From NCBI GenBank assembly GCA_964573775.1, contig CAZNKU010000001.1, positions 41,989-105,988 of the forward strand: a stretch of 64,000 bases of DNA, read 5' to 3'. Position 1 is the stretch's first letter. Each line of letters starts with the position of its first letter. This DNA comes from CAZNKU01 sp964573775 (GTDB taxonomy: Bacteria > Bacillota > Clostridia > Monoglobales > Firm-18). The position numbers and the translations under genes were made by a program. The notes under the pieces were generated by a model. That model did no database searches. It had not been told where the DNA came from and worked only from the letters and a program-made list of their open reading frames with translations. Below, piece after piece: positions 1 through 8,706 of the stretch.

Positions 1-33
1 GTAAAAGATGTTAGTGAGGTGATAAAAAAATGA
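1..33 (+). CDS. C-terminal end of an unknown upstream gene (partial)
   Basis: The frame beginning at base 1 is open and reads VKDVSEVIKK before a TGA at 31-33. That TGA overlaps the ATG of the next gene in the ATGA arrangement typical of translationally coupled genes in one operon. Only ten residues are visible, so no family can be named. The following polysaccharide genes suggest an envelope or polysaccharide role, which is inference. The frame could also be open by chance. Confidence 0.45.
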   Translation, partial: VKDVSEVIKK

Positions 34-1472
34 CTCGTTTTTTTCAGAATAGTACCATATTAACATATATAAAAAAAATCACAGACTGTATCAGTAAAAA
101 ATGGAACGAGAGTCAGATCGGCTGGCTTGTTACACGAAATATGAACGATACAAAATCTCAAAACAGTCTGTTTTACAGGATTGTTAATTATTTAATAAAC
201 AAATCTTTTTCAATTAACATCAATGGTTCTGTTGGCGAAAAAATTAAAGAAAGTTTCATTTTAAACCTCATTTCTCACTATGAAATTGGTGTTTATTTAA
301 CAATATTTTTAGCACCGATTGTTCCTACGGCAATATGCGTTGCTCTTGTTTTTTTAACTTTTGTATCATTTTTTATAAATAGTATAGTAAAAAACAATTT
401 CAATATTAAATTTGATGCTTTTGGGTTGTTTGTTATTGTTTTTGCACTGATTACATTTATTTATTCCGCAACTTCATACAGCAGAGTGTCAAGTATGAGA
501 ATTTTTATTATTTATGCAATATTTTTATGCTTTATGTTTATGGTGATAGCTTGCGGAACAAATAAGAAGAGATTAAAAATAATGATTTTTTCCTTTGTTA
601 CATCAGGACTTTTTGTTTCTTTGTACGGAATATACCAAAAGTATTTCGGTAATAACATTGGGCATTCCTGGATTGACGAAGAAATGTTTTCAAGTATAAC
701 AGTTCGTGCATATTCTACACTTGAAAACCCTAACGTTTTAGGAGAGTATTTACTCTTATTAATACCAATATGCGGAGCTATGGTATATAGTTCTAAAAGA
801 ATAATAAAAAAATTTTATTATTTGTCAGTATTGGGCTGTGCAACAATCTGTCTGTTATTTACACAATCCCGAGGCTGTTGGCTTGGACTTATTTTGGCAG
901 CAGTTGTTTTTGCTTTTTTAGTTGATAAAAAATTAGTTGCTCTAGGTATTATAGCGCTTTTATTTATGCCTGCGATTTTACCCGAAAGCATAATTCAAAG
1001 ATTTACGAGTATAGGTAATCTTAGTGATTCGTCAACATCATACAGAGTTAATATATGGCTTGGAACGCTTAGGATTATAAAAGACTATTGGTGGACAGGA
1101 ATCGGAATAGGCTCAGATGCATTTAACAGTGTATATCCGTTTTATAATTACAATGCTGCAGTTGCTCTGCATTCTCATAATTTATATTTGCAGTTATTGG
1201 TAGAAACGGGTATTTGCGGTATGTTTACTTTTATAGCAAGTATGGTTGTATCATTTAAGAAAATCCTTGTTGGTTATATTTATGGACGAAAGAATATGTA
1301 CAGCTTACTATGTGCCGCATGTATTTCAGGTCTTCTTGGATTTTTGCTTCAGGGAATGTTTGATCACGCATGGTACAATTTGCGTGTTTTTGCAATTTTC
1401 TGGGTTGTTATAGGTATTGGAATTGCATCAAGGAGGTGTGCATGTGAAGAAGATAATACATGTCATAAGTGA
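30..1472 (+). CDS. O-antigen ligase/polymerase family membrane protein
   Basis: A 480-residue polytopic membrane protein of the Wzy_C/O-antigen ligase type. These enzymes join or polymerise lipid-linked oligosaccharides on the outer face of the membrane. After a hydrophilic N-terminal stretch of about 85 residues, many hydrophobic segments follow. The large extracytoplasmic loop near residues 205-245 and the segment 'ALHSHNLYLQLLVETG' (about 385-400) are the conserved family signature. A GTGAGGTGAT Shine-Dalgarno lies just upstream and the ATG overlaps the preceding stop. It overlaps the following glycosyltransferase by 29 bases, so the two probably act together in exopolysaccharide or wall-polymer synthesis. 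The actual polymer is unknown. Confidence 0.8.
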   Translation: MTRFFQNSTILTYIKKITDCISKKWNESQIGWLVTRNMNDTKSQNSLFYRIVNYLINKSFSININGSVGEKIKESFILNLISHYEIGVYLTIFLAPIVPTAICVALVFLTFVSFFINSIVKNNFNIKFDAFGLFVIVFALITFIYSATSYSRVSSMRIFIIYAIFLCFMFMVIACGTNKKRLKIMIFSFVTSGLFVSLYGIYQKYFGNNIGHSWIDEEMFSSITVRAYSTLENPNVLGEYLLLLIPICGAMVYSSKRIIKKFYYLSVLGCATICLLFTQSRGCWLGLILAAVVFAFLVDKKLVALGIIALLFMPAILPESIIQRFTSIGNLSDSSTSYRVNIWLGTLRIIKDYWWTGIGIGSDAFNSVYPFYNYNAAVALHSHNLYLQLLVETGICGMFTFIASMVVSFKKILVGYIYGRKNMYSLLCAACISGLLGFLLQGMFDHAWYNLRVFAIFWVVIGIGIASRRCACEEDNTCHK

Positions 1473-2565
1473 TTCCAATATAGGAGGAGCAGGAAAATAT
1501 CTTTTAAATTACCTCGAAAATTGTAACAAGGACAGTTATAATGTTAAGGTTATTATTCCTGTCAAAAGTGAATTAAAGGAAGAAATTTTAAAGCTTGGTT
1601 TTGAAATTTATGAAATAGAAGGTCTTGCAGAACAGTCATACAGTAAAATAGCTGTTAAAAATCTAAAGACTATATTCAAAAAAGAAAAGCCTGACCTTGT
1701 TCATGCACATGCTTGCTTATCTGCTAGAATTGCTGCAAAAAAATGCAAGGCAAAAATTGTATATACAAGACATACCGATGCTGCTCCTGGCAGAAAGCTT
1801 CAGAATGCGATTGGGAAATTTATTAATAAAATTGTTAATAATTATTTTGCTGACGGAATTATTGCTGTATCCAATTCGGCATATAAAAATCTTGTTGATA
1901 CCGGTGTAAGCAGTAAAAAAATAGATGTAATATATAACGGAGTTCAACCAACAAAAATACTTTCTGATGATGAAAAAAAGAATGTATTTAATTCGTTTGG
2001 TATTGAACACGGTACAAAAGTTATTGCTATAGTCGCAAGATTAGAAGAATTTAAAGGCCACGAGTTTTTCATAGATGCCGCAAAAATTGTGGAAGAGCGC
2101 GGTTATGAAGCGAAATTTTTAGTTGCGGGTACAGGATCAAGAAAAGACTTTTTAATACAATATGCAAAAGAAAAAAAAGCAGAAAATGTAGTTTTTCTTG
2201 ATTTTGTAAAAAACATTTCTGACCTTAACAACATTACCTACATACAGGTTAATACTTCGTTGTATGAAGCTTTCGGTCTCGCTGTGGTTGAAGCAATGCG
2301 GGTTGGAGTTCCTGCTGTTGTAAGTAGTTATGGCGGAAACTTAGAAGTAGTCGAAAATAATATTACCGGCTTTATAATTAATGGTCAGAATCCGGAAGAG
2401 TTTGCAGAAAAAATAATAAAACTTATTGATGATAAAGAACTTTATGCAACAATGTCTGCAAATGCCATAAATAAATTCAACAGTTGTTTCACCGCTTCTG
2501 TTATGACAAAGAATATGGAAAATTTCTATGATAAAATTTTAGGAGGATTACATGATGAAAACTAA
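1444..2565 (+). CDS. Glycosyltransferase, GT4-like (GT-B fold)
   Basis: A 373-residue GT-B glycosyltransferase expected to move a sugar from a nucleotide-sugar donor to a lipid-linked or polysaccharide acceptor at the inner membrane face. The N-terminal half has the Rossmann start 'IIHVISDSNIGGAGKYLLN'. The C-terminal half has 'IARLEEFKGHEFFIDAA' and the donor-binding 'NTSLYEAFGLAVVEAMRVG' (EX7E type). I chose the GTG at 1444 because AGGAGGTG at 1431-1438 sits 5 bases ahead; an ATG at 1417 would bury that site inside the coding region. It overlaps the O-antigen-ligase gene upstream and the first DUF4330 gene downstream, implying one operon. Confidence 0.85.
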   Translation: MKKIIHVISDSNIGGAGKYLLNYLENCNKDSYNVKVIIPVKSELKEEILKLGFEIYEIEGLAEQSYSKIAVKNLKTIFKKEKPDLVHAHACLSARIAAKKCKAKIVYTRHTDAAPGRKLQNAIGKFINKIVNNYFADGIIAVSNSAYKNLVDTGVSSKKIDVIYNGVQPTKILSDDEKKNVFNSFGIEHGTKVIAIVARLEEFKGHEFFIDAAKIVEERGYEAKFLVAGTGSRKDFLIQYAKEKKAENVVFLDFVKNISDLNNITYIQVNTSLYEAFGLAVVEAMRVGVPAVVSSYGGNLEVVENNITGFIINGQNPEEFAEKIIKLIDDKELYATMSANAINKFNSCFTASVMTKNMENFYDKILGGLHDEN

Positions 2566-3043
2566 GTTCAACATTGTTGATGTAATTATCATTTTTATTA
2601 TTATAGCCGCAATAGCTGTCGGATGTTTATTTTACTTTAAATCAAATAATAAGAGTACTGATGTTATTTCAGATACAACAAAAATTCAGTTTACACTTGA
2701 AGTGAAAGACCTGTCCGAAACTGCTGCAAAAAGTTTTGAAAAATCCGAAGGTTATAGCGCCAGTTTCGGTGAAACTGCAACAGGTACAGGCAAGGTTATT
2801 GATGTTGATATAGTTGATTACGAGAAATGGGTGGAAAATACCGAAGAAGGCACAATAAACATACAAAAAATCCCTGATAGATATACCGTAAAAGTAACTA
2901 TTGAATCAGATGTAATAAAATCAGATACTGCCTATACTTCCGGTAGCGAATCCATATGTGTAGGAAAAGAAATGCCATTTAATTCATATGGTGTAGGTGC
3001 TGAAGAAGATTGTTATATAATTTATTTATCAGAAGTCAAGTGA
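2552..3043 (+). CDS. DUF4330-family membrane-anchored protein, copy 1
   Basis: A 163-residue protein with one N-terminal transmembrane anchor (about residues 7-30, 'FNIVDVIIIFIIIAAIAVG') and an extracytoplasmic domain, matching the DUF4330 layout as I remember it. The function of the family is not known. An AGGAGG at 2541-2546 serves ATG 2552 or the adjacent ATG 2555 (spacing 8), so the start is uncertain by one codon. The gene begins inside the end of the glycosyltransferase gene. It is followed 10 bases later by a paralogue sharing the anchor, 'GKVIDVDI' and 'IPDRYTVKVTIE', so the pair arose by tandem duplication. Confidence 0.7.
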   Translation: MMKTKFNIVDVIIIFIIIAAIAVGCLFYFKSNNKSTDVISDTTKIQFTLEVKDLSETAAKSFEKSEGYSASFGETATGTGKVIDVDIVDYEKWVENTEEGTINIQKIPDRYTVKVTIESDVIKSDTAYTSGSESICVGKEMPFNSYGVGAEEDCYIIYLSEVK

Positions 3044-3053
3044 GGTAATTTTT

Positions 3054-3551
3054 ATGATTCTAAATTCAAAAGGTAAGTTTTTTAACAAAATAAATATTAT
3101 AGATGTTCTGATTATTATTCTTGTTATTATTGCATTGGCAGGTGCATATTTTCGCTTTAACGGTAATAACATCGTTGCGGAAAACAAGCCAAGTACATTT
3201 AAGTACACAATAACAATACGTGAGATACGCGAGCAAAACAAAAATTTACTTGAGGAAAGTAAAAATGCACAAACTCCATTTATTCTTGATGGTAAAATCA
3301 GCTCTACAATGGGTAAACTCATAGATATTGAGGTTAACGAAGCCGTAAAAGAAGTGGAAAAAACCGATGGTACTGTTGTAAATGCAATTGTTCCGGACAA
3401 ATATGATGTTACTCTTACATTAGAGGTAGCCGGATACAAAAGTGATTCGGGATATTTTACTCCTGAAAATTTTGAGATTTGTGCCGGAAAAAAATATTCA
3501 ATTTCAAACATTTATTGTATAGTTGAAGGCGTTGTTAATGAGGTTTATTGA
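3054..3551 (+). CDS. DUF4330-family membrane-anchored protein, copy 2
   Basis: A 165-residue paralogue of the gene before it. It has an N-terminal membrane anchor (about residues 13-30, 'INIIDVLIIILVIIALAGAYF') and then an outer domain with 'GKLIDIEV', 'VPDKYDVTLTLEVAG' and 'ICAGKKYSIS', parallel to 'GKVIDVDI', 'IPDRYTVKVTIE' and 'ICVGKEMPF' in copy 1. A GAGGTAATTTTT Shine-Dalgarno precedes the ATG. It lies between polysaccharide genes and murT-gatD, suggesting an envelope role, but that is context only. Divergence between the copies is high, so they may have separate partners. Confidence 0.68.
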   Translation: MILNSKGKFFNKINIIDVLIIILVIIALAGAYFRFNGNNIVAENKPSTFKYTITIREIREQNKNLLEESKNAQTPFILDGKISSTMGKLIDIEVNEAVKEVEKTDGTVVNAIVPDKYDVTLTLEVAGYKSDSGYFTPENFEICAGKKYSISNIYCIVEGVVNEVY

Positions 3552-3568
3552 TTTTGGAGTGAAAAACT

Positions 3569-4894
3569 ATGAAATTATTAATTGCTGTATGGCTAAGTAA
3601 ATTTTTGATTTTTATTGGTAAGTTAATAGGGAAAAAAGGTTCATCAACTCCCGGAGTTTATGCAATGAAAATCTGTCCTGATATTTTAAAGATATTAGCA
3701 AAACAGATAAAAAAAGATATTGTTGTTGTTTGCGGTACCAACGGCAAAACAACAACAAATAATTTAATTAATACCATGATTTCTTCTGCGGGTAATAAGG
3801 TTGTATGCAACAGTGTAGGTGCTAATATGCTACCGGGTGTTGTTACTGCATTTGTAGAAAAAACAAATTTTTTCGGTAAACTTTATGCTGACTATGCTTG
3901 TATAGAAATTGACGAAATGTCTGCCGTTAAGGTTTTTGAACATTTTGAACCTGATTATATGGTTGTAACCAATCTTTTCCGCGACCAGCTTGATCGCTAT
4001 GGTGAAGTTGAAATTACTTTAACTTATCTCCAAAAAGCAGTTGCAATGTGTGAAAATATAACACTCATTTTAAATGCCGATGACCCTATAGTTTCGTCAC
4101 TTGCAAAGAAAACAGAAAAAAATACTGTATTTTATGGTGTTGGGGAAAATGTTGGTATATCATTAAAAGAAACTAAAGAGGGTCGTTTTTGCGTTTTCTG
4201 TGGTGAAGAACTTAATTATGAATATTATCATTATAGCCAATTAGGAAATTTCAAATGTAAAAAATGTGGATTTGAACGTCCTGTGGTCGATTATGAAGCT
4301 ACAAATGTAAATCTTGATAATGGCATCAGTTTTTCTGTCGATAATTCGAAATTTGATGTAAAATACAGAGGTTTTTACAATATTTATAATATACTTGCAG
4401 CGTATACTGCAATCTCTACAGCAAAAATAGAAATTACTAATGTAAATGATATATTAAGCAATTATAAACCTCAGATAGGAAGAATGGAAGAGTTTACTGT
4501 AAAAGGTAAACAGGTAATTTTAAATCTTGCTAAAAACCCGGCAGGTTTTAATCAGGCAATTTCAACTGTAATGTGTGATAAACGAAACAAAAATATTATT
4601 ATTGCAGTAAATGATAAACCTTCAGACGGAAGAGATATTTCCTGGATATGGGATGTTGATTTTGAAACCCTAAATAATATCAGTGTTAATAAAATTTTTA
4701 CTTCCGGCATAAGACATAATGACCTTGAGGTTCGTTTTAAATATGCAGATTTTAAAAATACAGAGGATATTGAGAATATTAAGGACGCAATCCTAAAAGG
4801 TTTGGAAGATAGTGATGTTTTATATGTTTTGGTAAATTACACGATGCTCTTTTCTACCCAAAACATTCTTAAAAATCTGGAGGCGGAAAAATGA
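3569..4894 (+). CDS. murT: Lipid II isoglutaminyl synthase, MurT subunit
   Basis: MurT is the ATP-dependent Mur-ligase-like subunit that, with GatD, amidates the D-Glu alpha-carboxylate of lipid II to D-isoglutamine in Gram-positive bacteria. The 441-residue protein has the P-loop 'GTNGKTTTNN' (about 57-66). It has a four-cysteine zinc ribbon typical of MurT, as CVFCGEE followed by CKKCG (about 210-235). 'NLFRDQLDRYGE' belongs to the Mur central domain, and a C-terminal DUF1727 region starts near 'LAKNPAGFNQAI'. A GGAGTG site precedes the ATG. Its stop overlaps the gatD start by 4 bases (ATGA), as expected for subunits of one complex. Confidence 0.93.
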   Translation: MKLLIAVWLSKFLIFIGKLIGKKGSSTPGVYAMKICPDILKILAKQIKKDIVVVCGTNGKTTTNNLINTMISSAGNKVVCNSVGANMLPGVVTAFVEKTNFFGKLYADYACIEIDEMSAVKVFEHFEPDYMVVTNLFRDQLDRYGEVEITLTYLQKAVAMCENITLILNADDPIVSSLAKKTEKNTVFYGVGENVGISLKETKEGRFCVFCGEELNYEYYHYSQLGNFKCKKCGFERPVVDYEATNVNLDNGISFSVDNSKFDVKYRGFYNIYNILAAYTAISTAKIEITNVNDILSNYKPQIGRMEEFTVKGKQVILNLAKNPAGFNQAISTVMCDKRNKNIIIAVNDKPSDGRDISWIWDVDFETLNNISVNKIFTSGIRHNDLEVRFKYADFKNTEDIENIKDAILKGLEDSDVLYVLVNYTMLFSTQNILKNLEAEK

Positions 4895-5607
4895 AAATTA
4901 AAATAGCACATGTTTATCCTGAACTGCTTAACCTATACGGTGATATGGGTAATATTGCATCTTTGAAAAAACGTGCCCAATGGCGAAATATTGAAGTTGA
5001 TGTTGTAGAATATAACATCAATGATATTATAGATTTTGAAAATACAGATATACTTTTTATTGGCGGAGGCTCTGATAAGGAACAACTTACTGTATGTAAT
5101 AAATTAAAGGAATATGCTGATGAAATAAAAAAATATATTGAAAACAACGGTGTTATAATGGCAATCTGTAGTGGATTTGAAATTTTGGGAAAATACTACA
5201 AGGTCAACAACAAAGAAGTACAAGCACTTGGTTTGCTGGATATATATACAGAGTACGCTGATAACAGATTAATTGATGATGTTATCATTAAAACTGACTT
5301 TTTAGAGAGACCTGTTGTTGGTTTTGAAAATCATGGAGGAAGAGTATATATAAATAATCATAATCCTCTTGGCAAGGTGGTTTACGGTAATGGAAATAAC
5401 GGTATAGATGGCTTAGAAGGAGTTATGTACAAAAATGTTATAGGAACATATCTGCACGGACCACTTTTACCAAAAAATCCTCATCTTAGTGATTATATAA
5501 TAAAAAAAGCCTTGCAGAACAAATACGGTGAAATCGAACTGCAAGAGCTTGATGACAGCATTGAATTTGCTGCAAATGATTATATTATTAATCGGTTTCG
5601 CAATTAA
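4891..5607 (+). CDS. gatD: Lipid II isoglutaminyl synthase, GatD glutaminase subunit
   Basis: A 238-residue class I glutamine amidotransferase (CobB/CobQ-like) that releases ammonia from glutamine and passes it to MurT. The nucleophile is Cys93 in 'MAICSGFEILG'; the catalytic His189 is in 'GTYLHGPLLPKNPHL'. The N-terminal 'HVYPELLNLYGDMGNI' is a typical GatD opening. A GGAGG lies 8 bases ahead of the ATG, inside murT. The 3' end overlaps the convergent DUF6062 gene by 20 bases, leaving no room for a conventional terminator between them. Confidence 0.93.
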   Translation: MKIKIAHVYPELLNLYGDMGNIASLKKRAQWRNIEVDVVEYNINDIIDFENTDILFIGGGSDKEQLTVCNKLKEYADEIKKYIENNGVIMAICSGFEILGKYYKVNNKEVQALGLLDIYTEYADNRLIDDVIIKTDFLERPVVGFENHGGRVYINNHNPLGKVVYGNGNNGIDGLEGVMYKNVIGTYLHGPLLPKNPHLSDYIIKKALQNKYGEIELQELDDSIEFAANDYIINRFRN

Positions 5608-6325
5608 GCCCCGATAAATTTTGTACAGAATTTTTTATAGAATTTTTTACATTTTCAGATGGATTTGAATTTGTATTGTTGTGATCAAACAACATTACAA
5701 ATTCAGAAATGTCATTATATAGTTGATTTTGAGTTGTTTCCTGCATATTAACAATTGTATGATAAAAATCTTTAAATTCCTGTTCATTTAGACCATCCAT
5801 TGCATATGTTAACAGCTTCGAAAAATGTGGTATGCAAAAACCGTCTTGTGATGCGAATTTTTTACGGAAATCCTCCTGAGTTTTCCAGATGTATATCAGA
5901 TTATCAAAATATCTGTTCATAGTATCCTGTGTTCTTTCACAAACAATACAGCTATGATTAAGACTTTCAATATGATTTGTTATTTTTTTTGCAGAGACAA
6001 TTTCATCGCATTTTTTTTTCAAAAAACCATTTTTAGAGATTTTTTTTACTTTATCCAAAAAAATCTCTTTGCTTTGTTTTTCAATATGTGTTTGTAACAC
6101 TAATGCCATAGGCAAAGCTTTTCCGTTTTGTAACAGTCTATTGTAGTGAGTCTTACAAAAACCGGTACGGTTTGAATTGATGCGAAAATCCGGCTCCATC
6201 ATTGCGGGACCAAGTGTGTATTCAAGTTCTTCATTTTCAATTCTGTTTTCAATGGCACATATCGCACAACTGCATTTTGTATCAAAAGCTTCATTAATTG
6301 GAATTGTATATATGGTTTCTTTCAT
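5588..6325 (-). CDS. DUF6062-family protein with duplicated Cys/His motifs
   Basis: A 245-residue cytoplasmic protein of unknown function that resembles the DUF6062 family of Clostridia. Two similar halves can be seen. The first has CSCAIC (about 18-23) and then GFCKTHYNRLL (about 76-86). The second has CIVC (about 130-133) and then GFCIPHFSKLL (about 162-172). The repeated CxxC plus FCxxH pattern suggests two metal-binding or redox sites, which is inference. There is no signal peptide. AAGGAG precedes the ATG. It has its own promoter-like sequence, is transcribed away from the DNA glycosylase gene, and runs into the end of gatD. Confidence 0.7.
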   Translation of the reverse strand: MKETIYTIPINEAFDTKCSCAICAIENRIENEELEYTLGPAMMEPDFRINSNRTGFCKTHYNRLLQNGKALPMALVLQTHIEKQSKEIFLDKVKKISKNGFLKKKCDEIVSAKKITNHIESLNHSCIVCERTQDTMNRYFDNLIYIWKTQEDFRKKFASQDGFCIPHFSKLLTYAMDGLNEQEFKDFYHTIVNMQETTQNQLYNDISEFVMLFDHNNTNSNPSENVKNSIKNSVQNLSGLNCETD

Positions 6326-6359
6326 GAAATTAATTCTCCTTTTATTATACTTGTGAATA

Positions 6360-6388
6360 ATTATATCATTTATACATTAAAAAGTAAA
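6360..6388 (-). promoter_or_regulatory. Promoter for the DUF6062 gene
   Basis: On the minus strand TTTACT (6388-6383) and TATAAT (6365-6360) are separated by 17 bases, a good sigma-A match. The -10 box lies about 35 bases upstream of the start codon. The same short interval must also supply any promoter for the divergent glycosylase gene. Confidence 0.6.
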
Positions 6389-6404
6389 GGAAAGGTTGAT
6401 TTTT

Positions 6405-7211
6405 TTGAAAATTCAAAATAAAGATTTTGATTTAATTCATACATTTGAATGTGGACAATGTTTCAGGTGGAATATTGATGAAAAAGGTGTATACACAGGG
6501 GTTGTCGGCAATTCAGTAATTGCAGTCAAACAGAGTGATAATAACTTTGAATTTGATTGTGATGATGAATTACTTATAAATTCGTATTTTGATTTTGAAA
6601 AAAATTATACAGATATAAAAAATAGACTTTCCTTGCTTGATGAAGTTTTGTTAAAAGCCATACCGGCAGGTTATGGAATAAGACTTTTGAAACAGGAACC
6701 ATGGGAAACTCTCATTTCATTTATAATATCCGCAAACAACAATATTCCGAGAATTAAAAAAATTATTGAAAGTTTGTGCTTGAATTTTGGTAAAGAAATC
6801 AAATATAAAAACACCAAGTATTATACATTTCCCGATGCTGAAACAATAAGTATGCTCACTGTTGAACAACTTGACGTTATAAAAAGCGGATTCAGAGCAA
6901 AATACATAGTAGATGCTGCCAAAAAAGTGACAGAAGGAATTGTCAAACTTGAAGATGTGTATAATATGTCCACCGACGATGCAAGGGAATATTTAAAACA
7001 AATAAAGGGTGTTGGCAACAAGGTTGCTGACTGTATTTTACTTTTTTCATACCAAAAATATGATGTCTTTCCTAAGGATGTGTGGATAAAAAAGGTTTTA
7101 AAAGATCTTTATGGTATTGACGAGAAAAATTTTGATTTGTTTGTCAAAGAGCATTTTGGAGATTTAGCTGGATTTGCACAACAATATCTATTTTATTATA
7201 TTAAAGGGTAA
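6405..7211 (+). CDS. ogg: 8-oxoguanine DNA glycosylase/AP lyase (OGG1-like)
   Basis: A bifunctional base-excision repair enzyme that removes 8-oxoguanine from DNA and cuts the abasic site. About 268 residues: an N-terminal OGG domain with 'FECGQCFRW', then the helix-hairpin-helix motif 'LKQIKGVGNKVADC', whose Lys206 is the predicted Schiff-base nucleophile. The GPD aspartate is Asp225 in 'FPKDVWIKK'. I prefer TTG at 6405, giving MKIQNKDFDL, which fits the family start and leaves AAAGG 9 bases ahead. TTG at 6396 is the alternative. It is divergent from the DUF6062 gene. Confidence 0.88.
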   Translation: MKIQNKDFDLIHTFECGQCFRWNIDEKGVYTGVVGNSVIAVKQSDNNFEFDCDDELLINSYFDFEKNYTDIKNRLSLLDEVLLKAIPAGYGIRLLKQEPWETLISFIISANNNIPRIKKIIESLCLNFGKEIKYKNTKYYTFPDAETISMLTVEQLDVIKSGFRAKYIVDAAKKVTEGIVKLEDVYNMSTDDAREYLKQIKGVGNKVADCILLFSYQKYDVFPKDVWIKKVLKDLYGIDEKNFDLFVKEHFGDLAGFAQQYLFYYIKG

Positions 7212-7343
7212 AATTTATATATTTTTTTAAAATTTTTTTGAAAAAAATAGTAAAATAAGTAGATTTTTGAAATAAGTTATGATATACTATATGTTGTATT
7301 CGCAGTCAAAAGTATTTAATTTATAAAAAAAGGGGATTTTTAT

Positions 7344-8693
7344 ATGTTTAATGCAATTATTTTGGCAGCTGGTGAAGGTAAAAGGATGAAGTCTGCAAAA
7401 TCCAAGGTTTTGCACGATGTATCATTTCAGCCATTGGTAAAATGGGTTATTGATGCAACCGCTGATGCCGAAAAACAAATTGTTGTTATAGGCCATTGTG
7501 GTGATCAGGTACGTGATGCTTTAGGCGATTCGGTTGAATTTGTTGAACAAAAAGAACGCCTTGGTACAGGTCATGCTGTTATGCAGGCAAAGTCATACAT
7601 TGAAAGCTATGACGGAGAAATTCTTATTATAACCGGAGATACTCCGCTTATCACACGTGAAACAATCAGTAATGCTTATGATTTCCACAAAAAATCCGGT
7701 AATGTGGCAACTGTTCTAACTGCAGAAGTAGATAATCCGTACGGTTATGGCAGAATTATAAGGGATTCAGCTGACAATGTAAAAAGAATAGTAGAACAAA
7801 AAGATGCTTCTGAAGAAGAAAAACTTATTACCGAAATTAATTCCGGTATGTACTTCTTTGATGCTAAGGAATTGCTTTATTCACTTAAAATGCTTACGAA
7901 TAATAATTCGCAGGGAGAATATTATTTGACAGATACTTTAGAAATTATCCTTAATAAAGGTCTTAAAATTGGCGCTTTTGTTGTCGAAGACAGTAATGAG
8001 ATTCTTGGTATCAACGATCGCATTCAGCTTGCTGAAGCACAGGAAATTATGAGGGATAGAATTGTAAATAAACATCTTAATTGTGGTGTGACTTTTATAT
8101 CGCCTGAAACTGCGTATATTGGTAAAGATGTAGAAATAGGCTGTGATACAGTAATTATGCCAAATACAATTATAAAAGGTAAAACAAAAATAGGTTCAAA
8201 TTGTATAATTGGTCCAAACACACAGATTAATGATTCTGAAATTGCAGATAATGTTGAAATTAACAGCTCTGTAATACTTGAAAGCTATATTGGCAAAAAC
8301 ACTGTTGTTGGTCCATTTGCATATATACGGCCACACAGTAAAATTGGTGAAAATATTAAAATCGGAGATTTTGTTGAAATTAAAAATGCAACAATAGACG
8401 ATGGTACCAAAGTTTCTCACCTTACTTATGTAGGAGATGCTGATGTAGGTAAAAATGTTAACTTCGGTTGCGGTACTGTTTTGGTTAACTATGATGGTTC
8501 CAAAAAATATCGTTCAACAATTGAAGATAATGCATTTATTGGATGTAATACAAACCTTGTATCACCCGTAAATGTAAAAGAAAACGCATTTATTGCGGCC
8601 GGTTCAACCATTACAGATGATGTTCCGGAAAATTCGCTTGCTATTGCACGTGCAAGACAGGTGATAAAAACAGAATGGAAAAGAAAAAAGTAG
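7344..8693 (+). CDS. glmU: Bifunctional GlcNAc-1-P uridyltransferase / GlcN-1-P acetyltransferase GlmU
   Basis: Catalyses the last two steps to UDP-GlcNAc, the precursor of peptidoglycan and other wall polymers. The 449-residue protein has the N-terminal pyrophosphorylase signature 'LAAGEGKRMKSAKSKVLH' (about 6-23). A C-terminal left-handed beta-helix of hexapeptide repeats starts near residue 250, with 'YVGDADVGKNVNFGCGTVLVNYDG' (about 355-380) carrying the acetyltransferase site. AAAGGGG precedes the ATG. It is followed directly by prs and pth, a gene order common in Firmicutes. No strong promoter could be placed in the AT-rich 130 bp upstream, although a TATACT-like -10 lies near 7283. Confidence 0.96.
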   Translation: MFNAIILAAGEGKRMKSAKSKVLHDVSFQPLVKWVIDATADAEKQIVVIGHCGDQVRDALGDSVEFVEQKERLGTGHAVMQAKSYIESYDGEILIITGDTPLITRETISNAYDFHKKSGNVATVLTAEVDNPYGYGRIIRDSADNVKRIVEQKDASEEEKLITEINSGMYFFDAKELLYSLKMLTNNNSQGEYYLTDTLEIILNKGLKIGAFVVEDSNEILGINDRIQLAEAQEIMRDRIVNKHLNCGVTFISPETAYIGKDVEIGCDTVIMPNTIIKGKTKIGSNCIIGPNTQINDSEIADNVEINSSVILESYIGKNTVVGPFAYIRPHSKIGENIKIGDFVEIKNATIDDGTKVSHLTYVGDADVGKNVNFGCGTVLVNYDGSKKYRSTIEDNAFIGCNTNLVSPVNVKENAFIAAGSTITDDVPENSLAIARARQVIKTEWKRKK

Positions 8694-8706
8694 GAGGATT
8701 TTGAAA

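Noticed and set aside
1717..2010. Open frame antisense to the glycosyltransferase gene
   Set aside because: It lies wholly inside a confidently identified gene, has no Shine-Dalgarno, and its Ile/Tyr/Asn-rich translation looks like the complement of AT-rich coding sequence.
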